Shown: positions 24,646 through 37,500, numbered from the stretch's first letter. The stretch: 64,000 bases of DNA from Symsagittifera roscoffensis (GCF_963678635.1 NC_087063.1:31878599-31942598), one strand, 5' to 3'. The notes: generated by a model from the sequence alone, not told the origin. A program made the numbers and translations.

Positions 24646-26305
24646 AAAAACTCAGGAAATTTTGTTTTAAATTGAAATTATTCAAATTAGAAAAAGGAAA
24701 AACTGTTGGAAGCCCCAGCCTGTTTTTAAGGTTTGAGAAAAAAGTTCTCATTTATTAGTTTTTGATGAATTGTAGGTATGAGTTCCGCGCTACCTAAGTG
24801 TCAATGAACGTAGTGAAGACTATTATATAGGTCGTGTTGATAGTTTTTTGTTTTTAAACTAAAGTTTACGCTCAATTTTGATTTTTTTTGCGGTACTTCT
24901 TGTTTTGCTGTTTAAATCGTTTCATCTCCTTTGCTAAAAGAAAAAGAAACTCGACTATCGAACAGCGAAAATGTAAAAGTCACGAAAATTAAGATCGATT
25001 TCTAGCTTCAAAAATGTAGTTTTCTTCAGATTTCCCAGCGAAATATAAAATTTCACTCTTTGATCCGTTTTTCTCAAATTGGGCTAGTTTAATGAAAAGT
25101 TTTTAAAATTTTTAAAGAGATTTACGTTCAGCGTTGCAGCAATTTTTGTTTGCTTTGACTCTTCACCAACTGTCTGTTGGCAATGTTTTCTAAATAATTT
25201 CTTATATTTTGAAGACTCGATAATGGTTTACTTAGCTCATGTTTTTTCTTCTACTGGTCGTCCTATTCTTAAGTTGAACATCGTTATTGAAATCTAGGAA
25301 AGGTTCGAATGTGATTTCCTTCGAAGCAAATCCAAAGTTAATGTTTCAAATCGTAGCATGAATTTAAACTAAGACTTCTTATCGGAATCAAAACATTGGT
25401 CCAGTTTTCTCAAATTGAGTTGATTTTATCAGAAAAGTGTCAATCATAAATTTGTCTTGGAAATTCAAAGATCATCAAGTCTATTTGCTTTAGAGTTAAA
25501 GAAAAGTTGAAGTGTTTACAAAAAGTCGGTGTTTTTTTCTGTTCCCTTGAGTTCATTGGCTCTTTTCCAACTGTCTGTTGGCTATTTTCGTGATTTGATT
25601 ATTGTTCCGACTTTCGAAGAAAACGGAATATTTATGCTTGGTGTTTTTTTATTCTGTCAGTTTTCGGCAATCGAAGTAGTTTTCAACAATTTTTTTTATC
25701 GCTCATTGGAGATATCGACTCTCTGAAATCAAATTTAAAAAAGATATTTGACCTCCGATCATTAATATCCTTAGCAACCTGCTCGATATGCAGGCCAACA
25801 TATCTAAAATCAAAATCATTATCACTCCCAAATGCGAATATTGCCTTCAATTGAGAAATAACGGTATCCTCGAAAGATTGGTCCTCCGCGCGGAGCAGGT
25901 CATCAACGTGGGAGACTAGCATGCCATTCGGCTCTCGTAACTTATTGTTACAGTCTTCATTCGTGAAAAAAATGAACATAGCTGGATCCAGTTGGAATTT
26001 CTGACTGCCGAGCTTCAAGAGCTCGTTTGTGAAAGCTATGGAAAACCCACGTGAAGCGTCACAGAGTCCATACACCCGCCGTTTCAGCTGCCACAGAGTC
26101 CCTGGAAATCTCCGCTCCTTCGGTGGCTGAACTATGACGTTACGCTCAATTGGCGCAGATTGGAGAAATGCCCTTGTGACATCACTGGACTTGATTGTTC
26201 AGTCGTTTTTGAGCAGCTACTGCTAACAACATGCGGATATTTCCTTTCCACAGAGTCGGGGAATCTTTCGCAAACAAGGATGAGTCCTCAAGATCATCCC
26301 GAATT
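24646..26305 (-). repeat. Copia-derived tandem unit E (LTR and RNase H deleted)
   Basis: The flank (24646-25760) joins directly to RT at 25761, so the LTR, RNase H and end of RT have been removed. The RT part runs on past the point where the other units are cut (26305) into integrase and gag, so this unit keeps the original element's interior. Confidence 0.85.
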
Positions 26306-26681
26306 GTCAATCTGGCTTTGGTGATAACTTTTCGGTCCTGTTGACAACCCAATTAGTGCATAGTCGCGTCTGGCCAACGTCCGATACTTCGTCGTGAACG
26401 CCAAATCTGTCAAAGTTAGCTAATTCAGCCTCTTTTGCTTCTTTGACTGCGACAGTTCCATGAAGCCAGCGTGGAACATTGACCGCAACGGTGTCAGTGC
26501 ATGGCAGATTTTCTGGTCTCTGCAGTTGGTTTACCAGCTCTAAATTCTCGGGAAGAAAGTGACCTGTGCCAGGATCAGTCAAGTTCCACCAATAACGATA
26601 TACTCCGGTTTTCTTACCCGATCGTCTCAGAACTTTGGCTGTGATGAATTCATTTGAATTTCCATGTTTGAATCGGATCAA
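25683..26681 (-). pseudogene. Copia pol: RT N-terminal part, unit E
   Basis: The frame at 26307-26681 (124 codons) is the integrase-RT linker and start of RT (GHFLPENLELVN, then NWVVNRTEK), ending at a stop. RT continues after stops and a frame change to 25683-26075 with VYGLCDAS and MLVSHVDDLL. The final residues run into unrelated flank because of the unit E deletion. Confidence 0.85.
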
Positions 26682-26785
26682 ATCGAATTTTTAAATGTTT
26701 TCTGCATTCAATGAAGAAAAATCAACACAGAAAAATCATCAACAGTATTGAAACCACAGACTCTGCTGGTGTTTCAGACGCTTCA

Positions 26786-28021
26786 TTAGTCGGTTTTAAA
26801 GAGAACGGAATCTTTGATTGAATCGCAACTGACATTAGGTAAATCACTCGAACTTGGATTATCGAAATCATCACTCAATGCTTCTGTTAACGGGTCAGAG
26901 GTTACAGTTCTTGTTTCTTGATTGCTTTCAATATCAGAAACACGGTTTTCTGTAGCTGTCTTATCGGTAGATGTTTCCGCAGGCTCGTTTCTTACGCTAA
27001 AAACGCCGTCAGCCTTTGTTAACATAACATGGTCAGAATTTATTGTCAGAAGCTTGTTTGCACGCTCTGAATATAGTAGTTTACCATATTTTGAGTGAAT
27101 TTTAACGGGACCTTCCCATTTACTTGAATTTTTGTAATAAATCCAGTCTCCAACGCTGATATCTCCAGCGCCTTTGAAAAAACGTTGCTTCAGAGCGGAT
27201 TTGAGACTACGGTCAGATTCGGATTCAATGAACGCTTCTTTAGATCTGTGCATGGTATCAATATGCTGGGCCAGTGATTTTGGTACTGAGACCTCTTCGA
27301 GGCCTGGAGGACCCGCTAAGAGAAGTGTGGGCAACTTTGGATTCCGCCCAAAAATTATTTGTGCAGAAGAGAACCCGTTCACGTTCTGGAGGGTGTTTTT
27401 AGCGTTAATACACCAAGCTACTGCGACTTTTGATTTCATATCCGGATCAGATATTAACATTTTGATCATCATTCTGTCGACCACGGCATGATTACGCTCG
27501 TTGCACCCATTGGCATTCGAAATGTATGCTGCTGTAGATGTCTGCTTGATTTGGAGGTAGTCTGCAATAGACGTCAGTTCTTCATTGCAGAATTCTCGTC
27601 CTCTATCAGTATGGAGTGTTTTCATTGGCCCTAGACCGGCTTGGGATATCCAACAACGCAAGAGGGTTTCACCAACTGTTACCGCATCTTTCTTGTTGAT
27701 GAATATAGCCACGGTGAGCCTCGAAAACAGATCTACAGCATAAGGAATGTAGGCATATTTTCATTCGCTGTCATAAACTTTCAGGTTCAAACTGACTAGT
27801 TCGTTAAATTCAGTAACACGAGGGAGGGCAATTTTTGGTTTCGGCTTCTTGTTAGCGTTAACCCGACAACTCTCGCAACCACGAATTTTCTCAAGAAAAC
27901 CCTTTGCCTCAGTACTCAATTTTCCAGCGTTTTTGAGCAGTCTCGAAAGCGACTGATGCATGTCCAAAATAGTGGTGTAGACGCCATATTTCTTTCTCCG
28001 TGTACTCGCCAGTAGTTGCAA
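26786..28021 (-). pseudogene. Copia integrase
   Basis: Minus-strand frame with one in-frame TGA at 27761-27763 separating 27764-28021 from 26786-27760. Seen: zinc-binding CESC (with the HH pair further upstream), LHTDRGREF (second catalytic Asp), and NGCNERNHAVVDRMM holding the catalytic Glu. The first catalytic Asp, expected in an SLDLKVY-like context, reads Asn (SLNLKVY). The C-terminal part has FGRNPKLP and a basic DNA-binding tail. The stop and the Asp-to-Asn change both argue against activity. Confidence 0.88.
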
Positions 28022-28420
28022 CTAATGTAACTGCAGTTTCTGGTGAATCCTGCGATAGAGGCGATATTTCTATGCTGAAATGGACTGATGACTCTTCTGA
28101 CAACTCCATTTCATTGCCGAAAATTGCAAACTTCCGCAGAACGACATCAATAACAGCGCATGCCAACTTCAGAGAACAATTGCCTAGAAGTGGCAAATCC
28201 TCTTCGATGATTTCTGTTCTCAATTTGAGCAAACGGCCGCCAATGACGCACGGGAACTTCACACTGTACTTCGAGTGACGCACTTCTCCGCCTCCAAAGC
28301 GAGTATCATACCTTTCGATATTCTGCTTCTGATCATAACTCAAACACGAGAGAAAATCACGAATCCATTTCATTCCCACTTATGTAGTTGGACAAGCAAA
28401 ATCTAGAATCATTCTGAATT
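27909..28420 (-). pseudogene. Copia protease and integrase zinc-finger start
   Basis: Minus-strand frame 27909-28379 (156 codons) plus the end of the frame before it. The retroviral-type protease active site, normally D-S/T-A/G, reads LDFACPTT at about 28386-28412, with Phe in place of the Ser/Thr. Further on, WRLHHYFGHAS is the His pair of the integrase HHCC domain. A frame change lies between the protease motif and the 156-codon frame. Confidence 0.75.
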
Positions 28421-28653
28421 TTTTTCCGGAAGTAAAGTAGCGCGTCTCAGAAAATTTCCAAGAAACCAGGCGAAGAGGAAGGGCAAAGTTCATCGGGAGC
28501 CTGGAAACACTCAATATCAGCAATATTGACAGACATAAATAATCAAAGATCAGATCTAGCATCACTTGATAACGAGGTGATTTTGTTATCATTCTTCTGG
28601 TAACTTGAATTTTTGTACTCGCTGTTTTTCTTGTACGGGCATTGATCTGCCAA

Positions 28654-29454
28654 TTAATAAACACATGGGCACGTACAGGTCGTCGTGTGCTCACATTTAC
28701 AAGCAAACCACTTTATTGGTTTTCCGTCTCTTCCAAACGTATTCTTCTTTTCAAGATACTTTTTCCCCTGATCAGAACGTTTTGTGGGTGAATGACTACG
28801 TTTCAGTGGCTTCTTCCAGCCGTTTGCAACTAACGTATTTTCCATTTCTCGACTGATAAAAGTTAATTCCGTTTTGATGACTTGCTGCGAATCCACCGAG
28901 CTATTATCCGTAAATACAGCAATTTTTCCTTTGAACTTCTTGAAAGAGGCCTTCATCTGCTCAAGTAGTTCACCCTGTGTTTTACCAGTTTTATAGTCCA
29001 CTCCGGTTAGAACGAGCTGTATCTCTCTTCCTTCTAACTGAGCAGCTTCCAGGAGCTCAAAACCAAGAACGATATCTGGAAATTCACAACCAGCATTTTT
29101 GCACTTGTAATAAAGTGTTCCCACTCAGCGACGATTTCGTTCATTTGCTCATTTGTTGAGCGCTTTTTGTTTTTGAAAGCGACATATTTCAGATATGCAT
29201 CACTGATATCGTCATCGCCCTAAATAGTACTCAGAAACTGAAGTAACAACTAGATATCATCCTTGTTTTCAACAAATTCGTCGCCGAGCTTTATCGATCT
29301 TTTCTTTGATACGAGACGGATAATCTTGCAACATATAAATTACTGTTTCTGCCTGCAGTTTGGGCTTGATTGACGTCAATCTTGACCATCTCTCCAGATC
29401 TCGTTTGTATTCAGAAAACTTCTGGTTTTCTGAGATGAATGATAGTGGTTCCAA
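28654..29454 (-). pseudogene. Copia gag with zinc knuckle-like Cys cluster
   Basis: Minus strand. N-terminal frame 29269-29454 begins MEPLSFISENQKFSEYKRDL, a copia gag-type start close to the primer-binding site. After frame changes near 29215 and 29125 it continues as 28654-29124 (156 codons), with a lysine-rich stretch and a Cys/His cluster (FACKCEHTTTCTCPCVY) that replaces the usual CCHC knuckle. At least two frameshifts break it. Confidence 0.8.
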
Positions 29455-29461
29455 ATGCCTT

Positions 29462-29480
29462 GTCGCTATTCTGCTACCAT
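29462..29480 (-). promoter_or_regulatory. Copia primer-binding site
   Basis: Directly inside the 5' LTR, on the minus strand, the sequence reads ATGGTAGCAGAATAGCG. TGGTAGCAGA matches the complement of the initiator Met tRNA 3' end used as primer by copia elements, which fixes the LTR edge at 29481. Confidence 0.8.
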
Positions 29481-29582
29481 TGACTGATTAAAACACTTTT
29501 AGATAAGAATAGTTGATATTAACAAACAACCACCACCTTACATCTGTAACAATTATCGTATTAAGCAAATCGTCTGCACCTG
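29481..29582 (-). repeat. Copia 5' LTR (truncated)
   Basis: Matches the 122-bp LTRs for about 100 bp from its primer-binding-site end. The outer ~20 bp (TGTTAAATATAA end) is replaced by unrelated sequence, so no target-site duplication can be read. Confidence 0.8.
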
Positions 29583-30413
29583 AATTGAGACAAGTTATTT
29601 GGTCGTATTAATTTCGTATGACTCAAATTTTTACAGTAGATCTTTGATACTGTCCAGAATTTATTATTTCTCAATGTTTAGTTTTCCGACTTTTTTTCGA
29701 CATGGATTAAGGGGCAGTCGGAACATTCAGGGCTTTGCCCTGAAATACGAGCTGTCTTGTTCTCAATTAGTTTAATTTAGGACATATAACGCGCGATATT
29801 GTTCGTCCTATCAAAGCGTTTGTGGCGAAATAAATATTCCAAAAAAAAAGAGACAGGCTATTTTGTTACGTTACCAGCCGCGAAATTTATCATTTTGTAA
29901 TTTACATAGCGTGCCGGGGGATAAGATGAAGAAAATAATTTTAAAGAAGGGATTCAGATTTTTTCAAACGCTGAATCGTTTTTTAATTAAGCATTGTTTT
30001 TTAATTTCTTTCATTGGGACGTTGAAGGAAGTAGGAACATTTTGGGCTTTCTAAAACGATAAAGTAAATTAAACACTCACCCAGTGGGACGTTAAAGGGC
30101 AGTCGGAAAAGTGTTAAAATTTTGAAGTTTGAGCATATGAAGTTCCAGCAGCTATTTTAGCTTGTTTGATAAAAATGTAACGTGTATGCCCGCTCGGGAT
30201 GGTAAAAGTCAGTGACGGAACTGGGACCAGGAATTGAACTTTAGGAATATAATTTTTTTTCTGTTTTCGTTAAATCAAAAATATTTTTTGTTCTAGTAAT
30301 ATTGAACTTTTTTATCGATTTTTTCAATTCATTTGCGAAACCGAAAAATTATTTTACGCGCTTTGAATTTAAGGGGAGATCATTGGTAGTTAGTATCAAG
30401 TTTGCTTGTTTAG
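29583..30413. other. No supportable gene
   Basis: AT-rich. A short segment near 29717-29755 (cggaacattcagggct...) has a diverged relative near 42045-42080, so it is partly dispersed repeat. The final ~110 bp is probably the intron end before the exon at 30414. Confidence 0.45.
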
Positions 30414-30805
30414 AGGTACCCGAAGAAAGCAGTGTTAAGAGTTCAAATCCAAATGGAACCGAACCAGTAGCGAAACGGGGTCGCAAACCAAAACACAAGC
30501 AGACAGTTAATTCAGATTCAGAGGCTGAACCAGAAAATCTTCCTTCAAAGCTGAAAAGAACGACTCTCAGCTCAACAGGAAACGAAAGCAATGATTCAAT
30601 GGTGACAGCTTCGAGTAGTCTAGTTGCGGTCGAGTCTTCGCCTGGAGTTCCACCGAAAAAGCTCGCCAAGAAGTCTGCAGCTAAAAATAAAGCTATCGAA
30701 AAACTAACTGATGTGAACGATCGCCAGTGTCAAACTTCGCCCTGGCTGTACGAGGAGTTTAGAGCTGAACGAAGAAAGCGTCGACGACAGGCTTACCACG
30801 AATGA
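30414..30805 (+). CDS. Probable last exon, AT-hook-like basic protein
   Basis: A coding stretch of about 130 codons with normal protein composition. It has an AT-hook-like core (KRGRKPKHK, DNA minor-groove binding type), a Ser/Glu-rich linker, a Lys-rich patch (PPKKLAKKSAAKNK) and a conserved-looking basic end (SPWLYEEFRAERRKRRRQ) before a TGA. A good acceptor (gtttgcttgtttag) precedes 30414, and the frame upstream of it becomes low-complexity and hydrophobic, so I take 30414 as the exon start (phase 1). Upstream exons were not found; they may be left of the copia array. The protein is probably nuclear and DNA- or chromatin-binding. The family is not recognised. Confidence 0.65.
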
Positions 30806-31469
30806 TTAATTTAGCAGCAGCAGACACTTTCAGTTCAAAAGCATCTAAGAGTCGCAGTTGTGTTTGAAGTCTAATTAAATCTCTGAAGGCTAAATGAACT
30901 ATTGTCCAGATGGGCCTCTAACTGAGTATTATGTCAAAACCGACTGTTTGATTTGTTCTTGAGTTTTCCTATAAATTCAATTTCTGTAATCAAATAGCCC
31001 ACTCTTGTTGTTCTTCTTTGTTTTTAATTTATTTTTTTCTCAAATTTTTTCTTAGTGGCATTTTACAGTTTCTATAAATAGTTGAAAATAGGCGCAGTAA
31101 AGTAGGCTATTGGGTCCGTCAATTAGGTTTTGATCGAGATTGGCTGCGGTGAAATTTAATTTAAACTTAACCAAAAGTTTAGTAAAATAGACCGGCAGGT
31201 GTGAAAAGTTATCGGCTAAAATTAGTATAATGAAAACTGAAGTACATAATTGGCAGTTATAACGATGGGGCAGATTGGATTCATGCCACGTTGACCAGGC
31301 CTGTCATAAAAGTTAATTTTGCCACCAATCTGGACAAAAATTGTAAAATGAAGCCAAACCAAAATCAGTTGTTTGTTGATTAGAATTGGTTACTTCCTAC
31401 CCTCAGATCTAAATAGAAAAAAAATAAATAATTTCGCACCCTCAGAAACTGTTTAGAACTACACGGAGA

Positions 31470-31524
31470 ATGAATATCGGCTGCGGCTTTGTCGTCGTCT
31501 TCTTTTGTCTCTCGTGCTTGAAAG
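31470..31524 (+). CDS. Neuropeptide gene exon 1: signal peptide
   Basis: ATG starts an 18-residue segment, MNIGCGFVVVFFCLSCLK, with a hydrophobic core typical of a secretory signal. It ends at a consensus donor (AAAG|GTGAGT) in phase 1. Joined to exon 2, the split codon becomes GAC (Asp) and the frame stays open. The 8.5-kb distance to exon 2 is the weakest part of the model; matching phase, strand and function are the support. Confidence 0.65.
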
Positions 31525-34500
31525 GTGAGTGAAAGTGGCTGAAATTGTTGATGGAAACCATTGGAATGCTCGAAAATGGAGAAATAGAGCATCCGATGTT
31601 TCATTTTGAAGAAATCTTGCTTATTGCACAAAATCTGAAAAATCAAAGAGCAGTATCAGCTGTAAAATAACAGATCTGCGACGTAAAACGAGGTCCTACT
31701 GTGCGGGTAGAAGCTAATGTTTCGAACGCTTTTTCTAGCATTGAAATAAAAAAAATAGCTAATATATTGCGGCGTATGTTTAAATTTCGCTTTTAGTTAA
31801 AAGTAATGAACGTAGTGAAAACTCCTAAAAGAAAACAAATTAGCAAGACCTTTATGTTTTTTTTTCAGGAAAAAAGTCTTAAAATATTGATAAACTTAGG
31901 TATGTATGCACATTTTGAGTTCAATTGAAATTCATTTGCTCAAAGTGACGTAAATACAGTGCTGATTTAAATTAACCGGACAAAACGCGTTAAACTTGAA
32001 ATTTAACTTTAAAACTTGAAATTGAGTTTGCCGAGATGAGGCTGAGCCTTAAAATTGATTCTGAAAGCAAAAAAGGAAGAGTTTGAAAGATTTAAGGGAA
32101 CCCAAGGTAGTTTAAGTCCAATTTTTGCAGCGTGAATCATTAAAGTTGCGCACATTTTAGACCGAGGCTCTCATTTTTCCAAAGTGGCTTTTAAAAGTTA
32201 ATCGAAAGTTACGCCGAAAATACCCAGTTGATCACAGACATAATTATTTTAAAGTGAGCCCCTTACATAGCCCAACAAACTTTAAAAAGGGTATAATCTC
32301 CAAAATATTGTATATGTTAATTTATTTTTGTGTGATAGACAAAAAAGGTTGTTTTTAGTATATAAAATACCAACTTTTTATTTAAAAACAATTTGCAATT
32401 TTTTTTGGAGATTATACCCTTCTTAAAGTTTGTTGGGCTACGTAAGGGGCTCACTTTAATATAATTATGTCTGTGATTGACTGGGTATTTTCGGCGTAAT
32501 TTTTGATTAACTAAGAAAAGCCAAAATGACCCATTTTTTGGGTAAAATTTTGGGCCCGAATTTTGCAAAACAAATTTCACCATATTAATTCTGCTAAAAT
32601 TTTAAGCAAGTTTTGTCTTCATAAGTTTTCACCTAAACTCAACCCAATTTGAGAAAAACGGGTTTTAATTTTCAAGTTTAACGCGTTTTGTACGGTTAAT
32701 TTAAATCAGCACTGTAGCACTCTTCAAATACGAACATGCAAATGGCGCTAAAAACAAGAATGATTTCTAGTTTTGAAAGTGGAATTTACTTTGTAGGTTT
32801 GCAGCGGGATAAAAACTACCTGTTGATCCATTTTTCTCAAATTAGGTTAATGTTATCAAAAAAGCGCCAATCATAAATCGTTCTAGAATTTCAAAGCGCC
32901 TAATTTGGAAGTTTGGATTTTCAGGCTGTAAACTTTTCCAAATCTCTGTGCTAAATTGTAAAAAGACGTGCAAACGTGTCATTGGTTGAGTTTGCCGAGA
33001 TGAGGCTGAGCCTTAAAATTGATTCTGAAAAGCAAAAAAGGAAGAGTTTGAAAGATCTAAGGGAACCCAAGGTAGTTTAAGTCCAATTTTTGCAGCGTGA
33101 ATCATTAAAGTTGCGCACATTTTAGACCGAGGCTCTCATTTTTCCAATTGCCCAGTAGTTTGATGTTGCAACCACTATTTTGTTTTCTCCTGCCGAATTT
33201 TCACTTAATATTAAGCGCCACTATGATGAGGATTGTCAATTTGAATATAAATTCTATTCTTTCATTCGCGATTCGCTCAAAGTCTGAAACTTTCAAATAA
33301 ACTTTTGTGTCGAAAACAGTGGTTAGAAGACTTAGCTTTTTAGAGCAAATAGTGATATTTTATCGCTGTTCTGTTAATTTCCCAAAAAAATCTAATTTAT
33401 TTTAAACAGTTTAATTTTTATTAGTTAATAAAATATGTTAATAACTAGTTCTTAAAGCATTCTTATTGATCGCTCCGCATCAAAAATATAAGTATCTGAC
33501 AAATAGAATAAAAAGTTGGTTGAAAATACTTGTTAATCGAAATTTTTCTGCCAATAAACAAACACTAGGTGCCCTAATATAGTCCAACTTCGTTTGCGAA
33601 ATAGAACGAATTCGTATTTTAAAGAACAGTAAAATTGCAAGCATGAATCATGGTACTAAATGCAGTGAAAGTGATTTTGTTACAACTTTGGAAAAAGTTG
33701 TCCGACTGCACCTGCTCGCTGCAGTTTTTCTCAAAACAGATTCCTACTTTCTAAGTAACTGCTCGAAATTAATTTTTTTTGTTTTAGCTGCGATCTTTTT
33801 TTCACATTAAGTTTGGGGGTTTGAAAAACAATTCGGCAATTCTAGATTTTAAATAAGAAAATCATTGCAATTTGAAACAAAACAAAAACCTTAGTCCAAA
33901 TAATGCTTTAATAGATCCAAAAAAGCCTCTGTAACCTTAAATGCGTACACGTGAACAGTTAACCTCAACTTACATGCCCTTTCTATTTGGTCTAGTGGTA
34001 AAGTGCGTGTCCTGTGAACCGATGGTTTGGTTAAAGGGTAAAATTGCTGTAACGCGATTTGCGAAACCTGCTCATTTTCGTTTGCAAATCGATCAATATT
34101 CAAGTTTCGAAAAAAATTTTTGTCAAAAAAGTGGAGTTAGAAAAAGTGGTATTTTAGAGTCTTTCCTAATAATCAAAAGTGAAGCTGTGCCACAGTTAAT
34201 TTTGACTAATAAAGCTTTAATCTTCTTTTTTATTCTAGACCTCAGTTAAAACCAAATAGGATTTTTGCACTTGCCAGGTTACTTCATCACACCTATTTAG
34301 CGCGAAGAAAACATTTGAACAAGACTTTTCTCGGTGAAGCATTGAATTCATCGACTGCCCTTTATCGTGTCTGAGGCAGCAATACACTCAAAACACATAT
34401 TATTGCAAACTACTGGGCAAAAAATAAGCCCTGACCTGAACTTTAAAACCATATTTAAACTGCAACCGGTTTTTTACGCTCGCGATTAGCATACGTTATC

Positions 34501-37500
34501 AAATCGGAATATAGATTTTTTTCGGGATAACTATTATTTGATTAAAATCAGTTGAATCACCTGACACTATGCTGCTGATTATTCTCATATGCTGCCGATA
34601 TGCTCGATTTCATGAAAATTCAAATGTAACTACTGAGTGCATTGTTTGTTACCAGGAGTTTTTCAGAAAAAAAATTGATTTTTTGTCGACTTCATGGATT
34701 TAATCAAAACTTTCGTCGGTTTACTTGCCGGATGTATTAAATTTCTAAATAATTTGTTTATTCAATTGTTTTCCTTCGCGATAGTATTGCAATCGGGTAC
34801 TGGACTTTTATTTTTTCTTTTTTTTTGTCTTTTTTATCGACTTAAAAAATTAACGCCCAATTGATATCAACCAAATGGCCTCTTATTAAGTCATTACTTT
34901 CGAAAAAAGTTTTCGAGAGCGTGTGTGTGCTCTGAGAGGAAATTTTGAATAAGCTTGGAATTTTTTTGAATTTCTTTTCGACATGCAGGGTTTTGCTCAG
35001 GTTTTCTCGGCTTTGTTACCGCTTGGTAATTATAAGTTCAAATCCAATCAATTATCCGGCTCTTCTGGCTAAGAGGTGAAACAACTGCTTGAGACGGCAA
35101 AAACTTGCGGTTCAAATCCGGCTGGGTCATTTTTTGCGAACTAAAATTTTTGTGTTTTTTCGGACTAACGTCAGTCTGTATATTTTGTCGGTTAGTTTCC
35201 GCAGCTCAATGATTTAGCTTTATTCCAAGTTCCTGTAACCCCCATGCTTGAGACGACAAAGTACGGGAGTTCGACTCCAGTTCAGTTAAGACCTATTTTT
35301 TTGCTAATAGAGAATTTTGGCTATATAGATGATTGTCTGTCTGCTTATTTTTGTCTGCTTAGTTCCGCAGAAATTATATTTTTTTAAAACTTGAATTTGA
35401 ATTCTCTATAGCATTCCCGAAACTCTTTATAGAATTTCTGATGGTGCAGGAAAATTTGTTCCGGATATTTTGGGTTTTTGTTGCAGTTTTTTTTACAAAA
35501 ACAATTTTAAATTTTTTTTCCGTTCGATTTTCATAGTCATTTATATTTGTATCGCAAGTGGTGCGAAGCTCAGCTTCACCTCTGTGTACAAAAATGATTC
35601 AACTTGCGTTATAATACATTCAATTAAAAATGGCCGCTTAGCGCATCTGGTGTAGAGGTAATACATAAGCTTAAGACGACGAAGACCTAGGGTTTTATAC
35701 TGGCCGAGATCACTTTTTTCTAAACTAGAAAATTTCTGTTTTTTTTTTCTGGCTACCGTCCGTCTGTTTCATTTTGTCAGTTTGATTCCATATAACAAGC
35801 TCTTTTTTCTAGACAGAGCTTTTTGTCTTTATGAATACCACTAATAGAAGTACTTGAGTCCCAAAAACTTGTTTGCTGAATTTTAAATGCTTTTTTTTTT
35901 GAAAATTTCTCTGAATTTTAGCTTCGTGGTTCAATCTGCACGGAATTTTTACATATGACGTTATTAACGGGTTTACTTCTAACATCAATAGGAGTCAGAC
36001 TTTTTTGTTCGAATGCTCGTCGAAACCAACTTCAAAAGAAACTGTGTGAAAACGAATGTAAATAATCTTGAAAAAAAAAATTTTTTTTTCAATTTTTTTT
36101 TATTTTTCTGTTCTGTTATCATTTTTATTGTTCGAAGTTATCTTTGCTTCTTCATGAGAGTCATGCGGTTTTAATCTTGTTGTATCGCGAGTGATTCGAA
36201 TCTCAGTTTTCAATTTCACCTCTGTGTGTAAATTTTCAATCAGTTTTCGTAAAAGGTATTGAAAATTGGCTATTAGCAAAAAATATATTTTTATATTAAA
36301 TGCATAGCGTGCTAAACTAAATTATGTACTATTAAGCAAAAATCTCTGACTTATTTGAGCGCGACGAATTACTTCAAATTTTTCATGTCGTCTTGGCAAC
36401 ATGAAATCGCAAAGCATTGCCTGCCGAATGACCTCTCGATGAACTTTGTCTCAGTGATAATATAAGGCTGAGCATTTTTTTTCTAATGTTTTTTTCTGAA
36501 ATTGAAATCAGTGGAGTCATACAATTGAAATTTTGCCAAATGCGTTACCTGTAAGTAGCTCCGTTTTGCCTATGTGTGAACAGCTACTTCAGACAATAAA
36601 GGGCATTCGGTACATTCAAAGCTTCACCAAGCAAAATCTAACCGAACTCAAGTTTTTTGTTGGTTGAGTTTGAACTAAGAATCGAATCTAGAAAAAAAAG
36701 AGTAGATTTGCGCGTATTTTTTTTCTCTTAAGAACAAATATGTTTCAAATCTTTTGATTAAAAACATTTTCAAAATAAACTAAATGTATATGATATCGAA
36801 AATTATCAACAGTGAATATTTTCTTAAACTCTTTGTTTTTTACTTGAATAGATATTTTAAGTTGATACAAGGAGACAGTTTCAATTATTTTCCCAAAAAT
36901 TTTGACGTTGTGTGTCTCTACAGCGCTAAATATGCAGTCAAAAAAGTTTAAACAAATTTTTAACTTGTTCCTGGCAAACCGAGTCAAATATTGAGAAAAA
37001 GAGACCCTGAAAAAAAGCTTGGAGTTTCATCACAAATATCTGGTGACACTGTATTTTCTTTTAAAAAATCTATTTTTTTTTGAGATTTGGTCACATTTTA
37101 AAATACGCCAAAAATCAGCTATTTCAAAAAAAATATTAAGATGGACTTCTTTTTTGCTTTACAATTTTCAAATGTATGAAAAGTGCTTGTCAAACTAACA
37201 AAACAAATAACAAATATTTATAGCTCTAATAGCCAAAAACTATGTATTTAATGCTAAAACAAGGATAGCTGGTTGTTGTGCCAGTAGTGCCGATTGTTCC
37301 GACCATGTTCATTGAAAAAACTAAAAAAATTTATAGATTTCTTTTTTCAAATTTGTGACGTTTTTAGCGCGTGATGTGATTTAAAAAATATATTGACGCG
37401 TAGAAACTTAACGAATTCGACATAACTCACAACAAGAATGTCAAATAAAAATTTAGGGGAAACAAAACAAAAAATTCTCATAGTTTTCGAATTTGTTGCT

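Larger units (their letters stand above)
34480..35590 (+). repeat. Dispersed composite repeat, copy B, with two tRNA-like heads
   Basis: Opens with the tagcatacgttatcaaatcgg and ttttttcgggataac segment, as in copy A (14100). It contains two tandem tRNA-like heads and closes with the hairpin motif atcgcaagtggtgcgaagct at 35551-35588. Confidence 0.6.

Noticed and set aside
33980-34060. Functional tRNA gene
   Set aside because: It has an A box only; the B box and acceptor stem do not pair.
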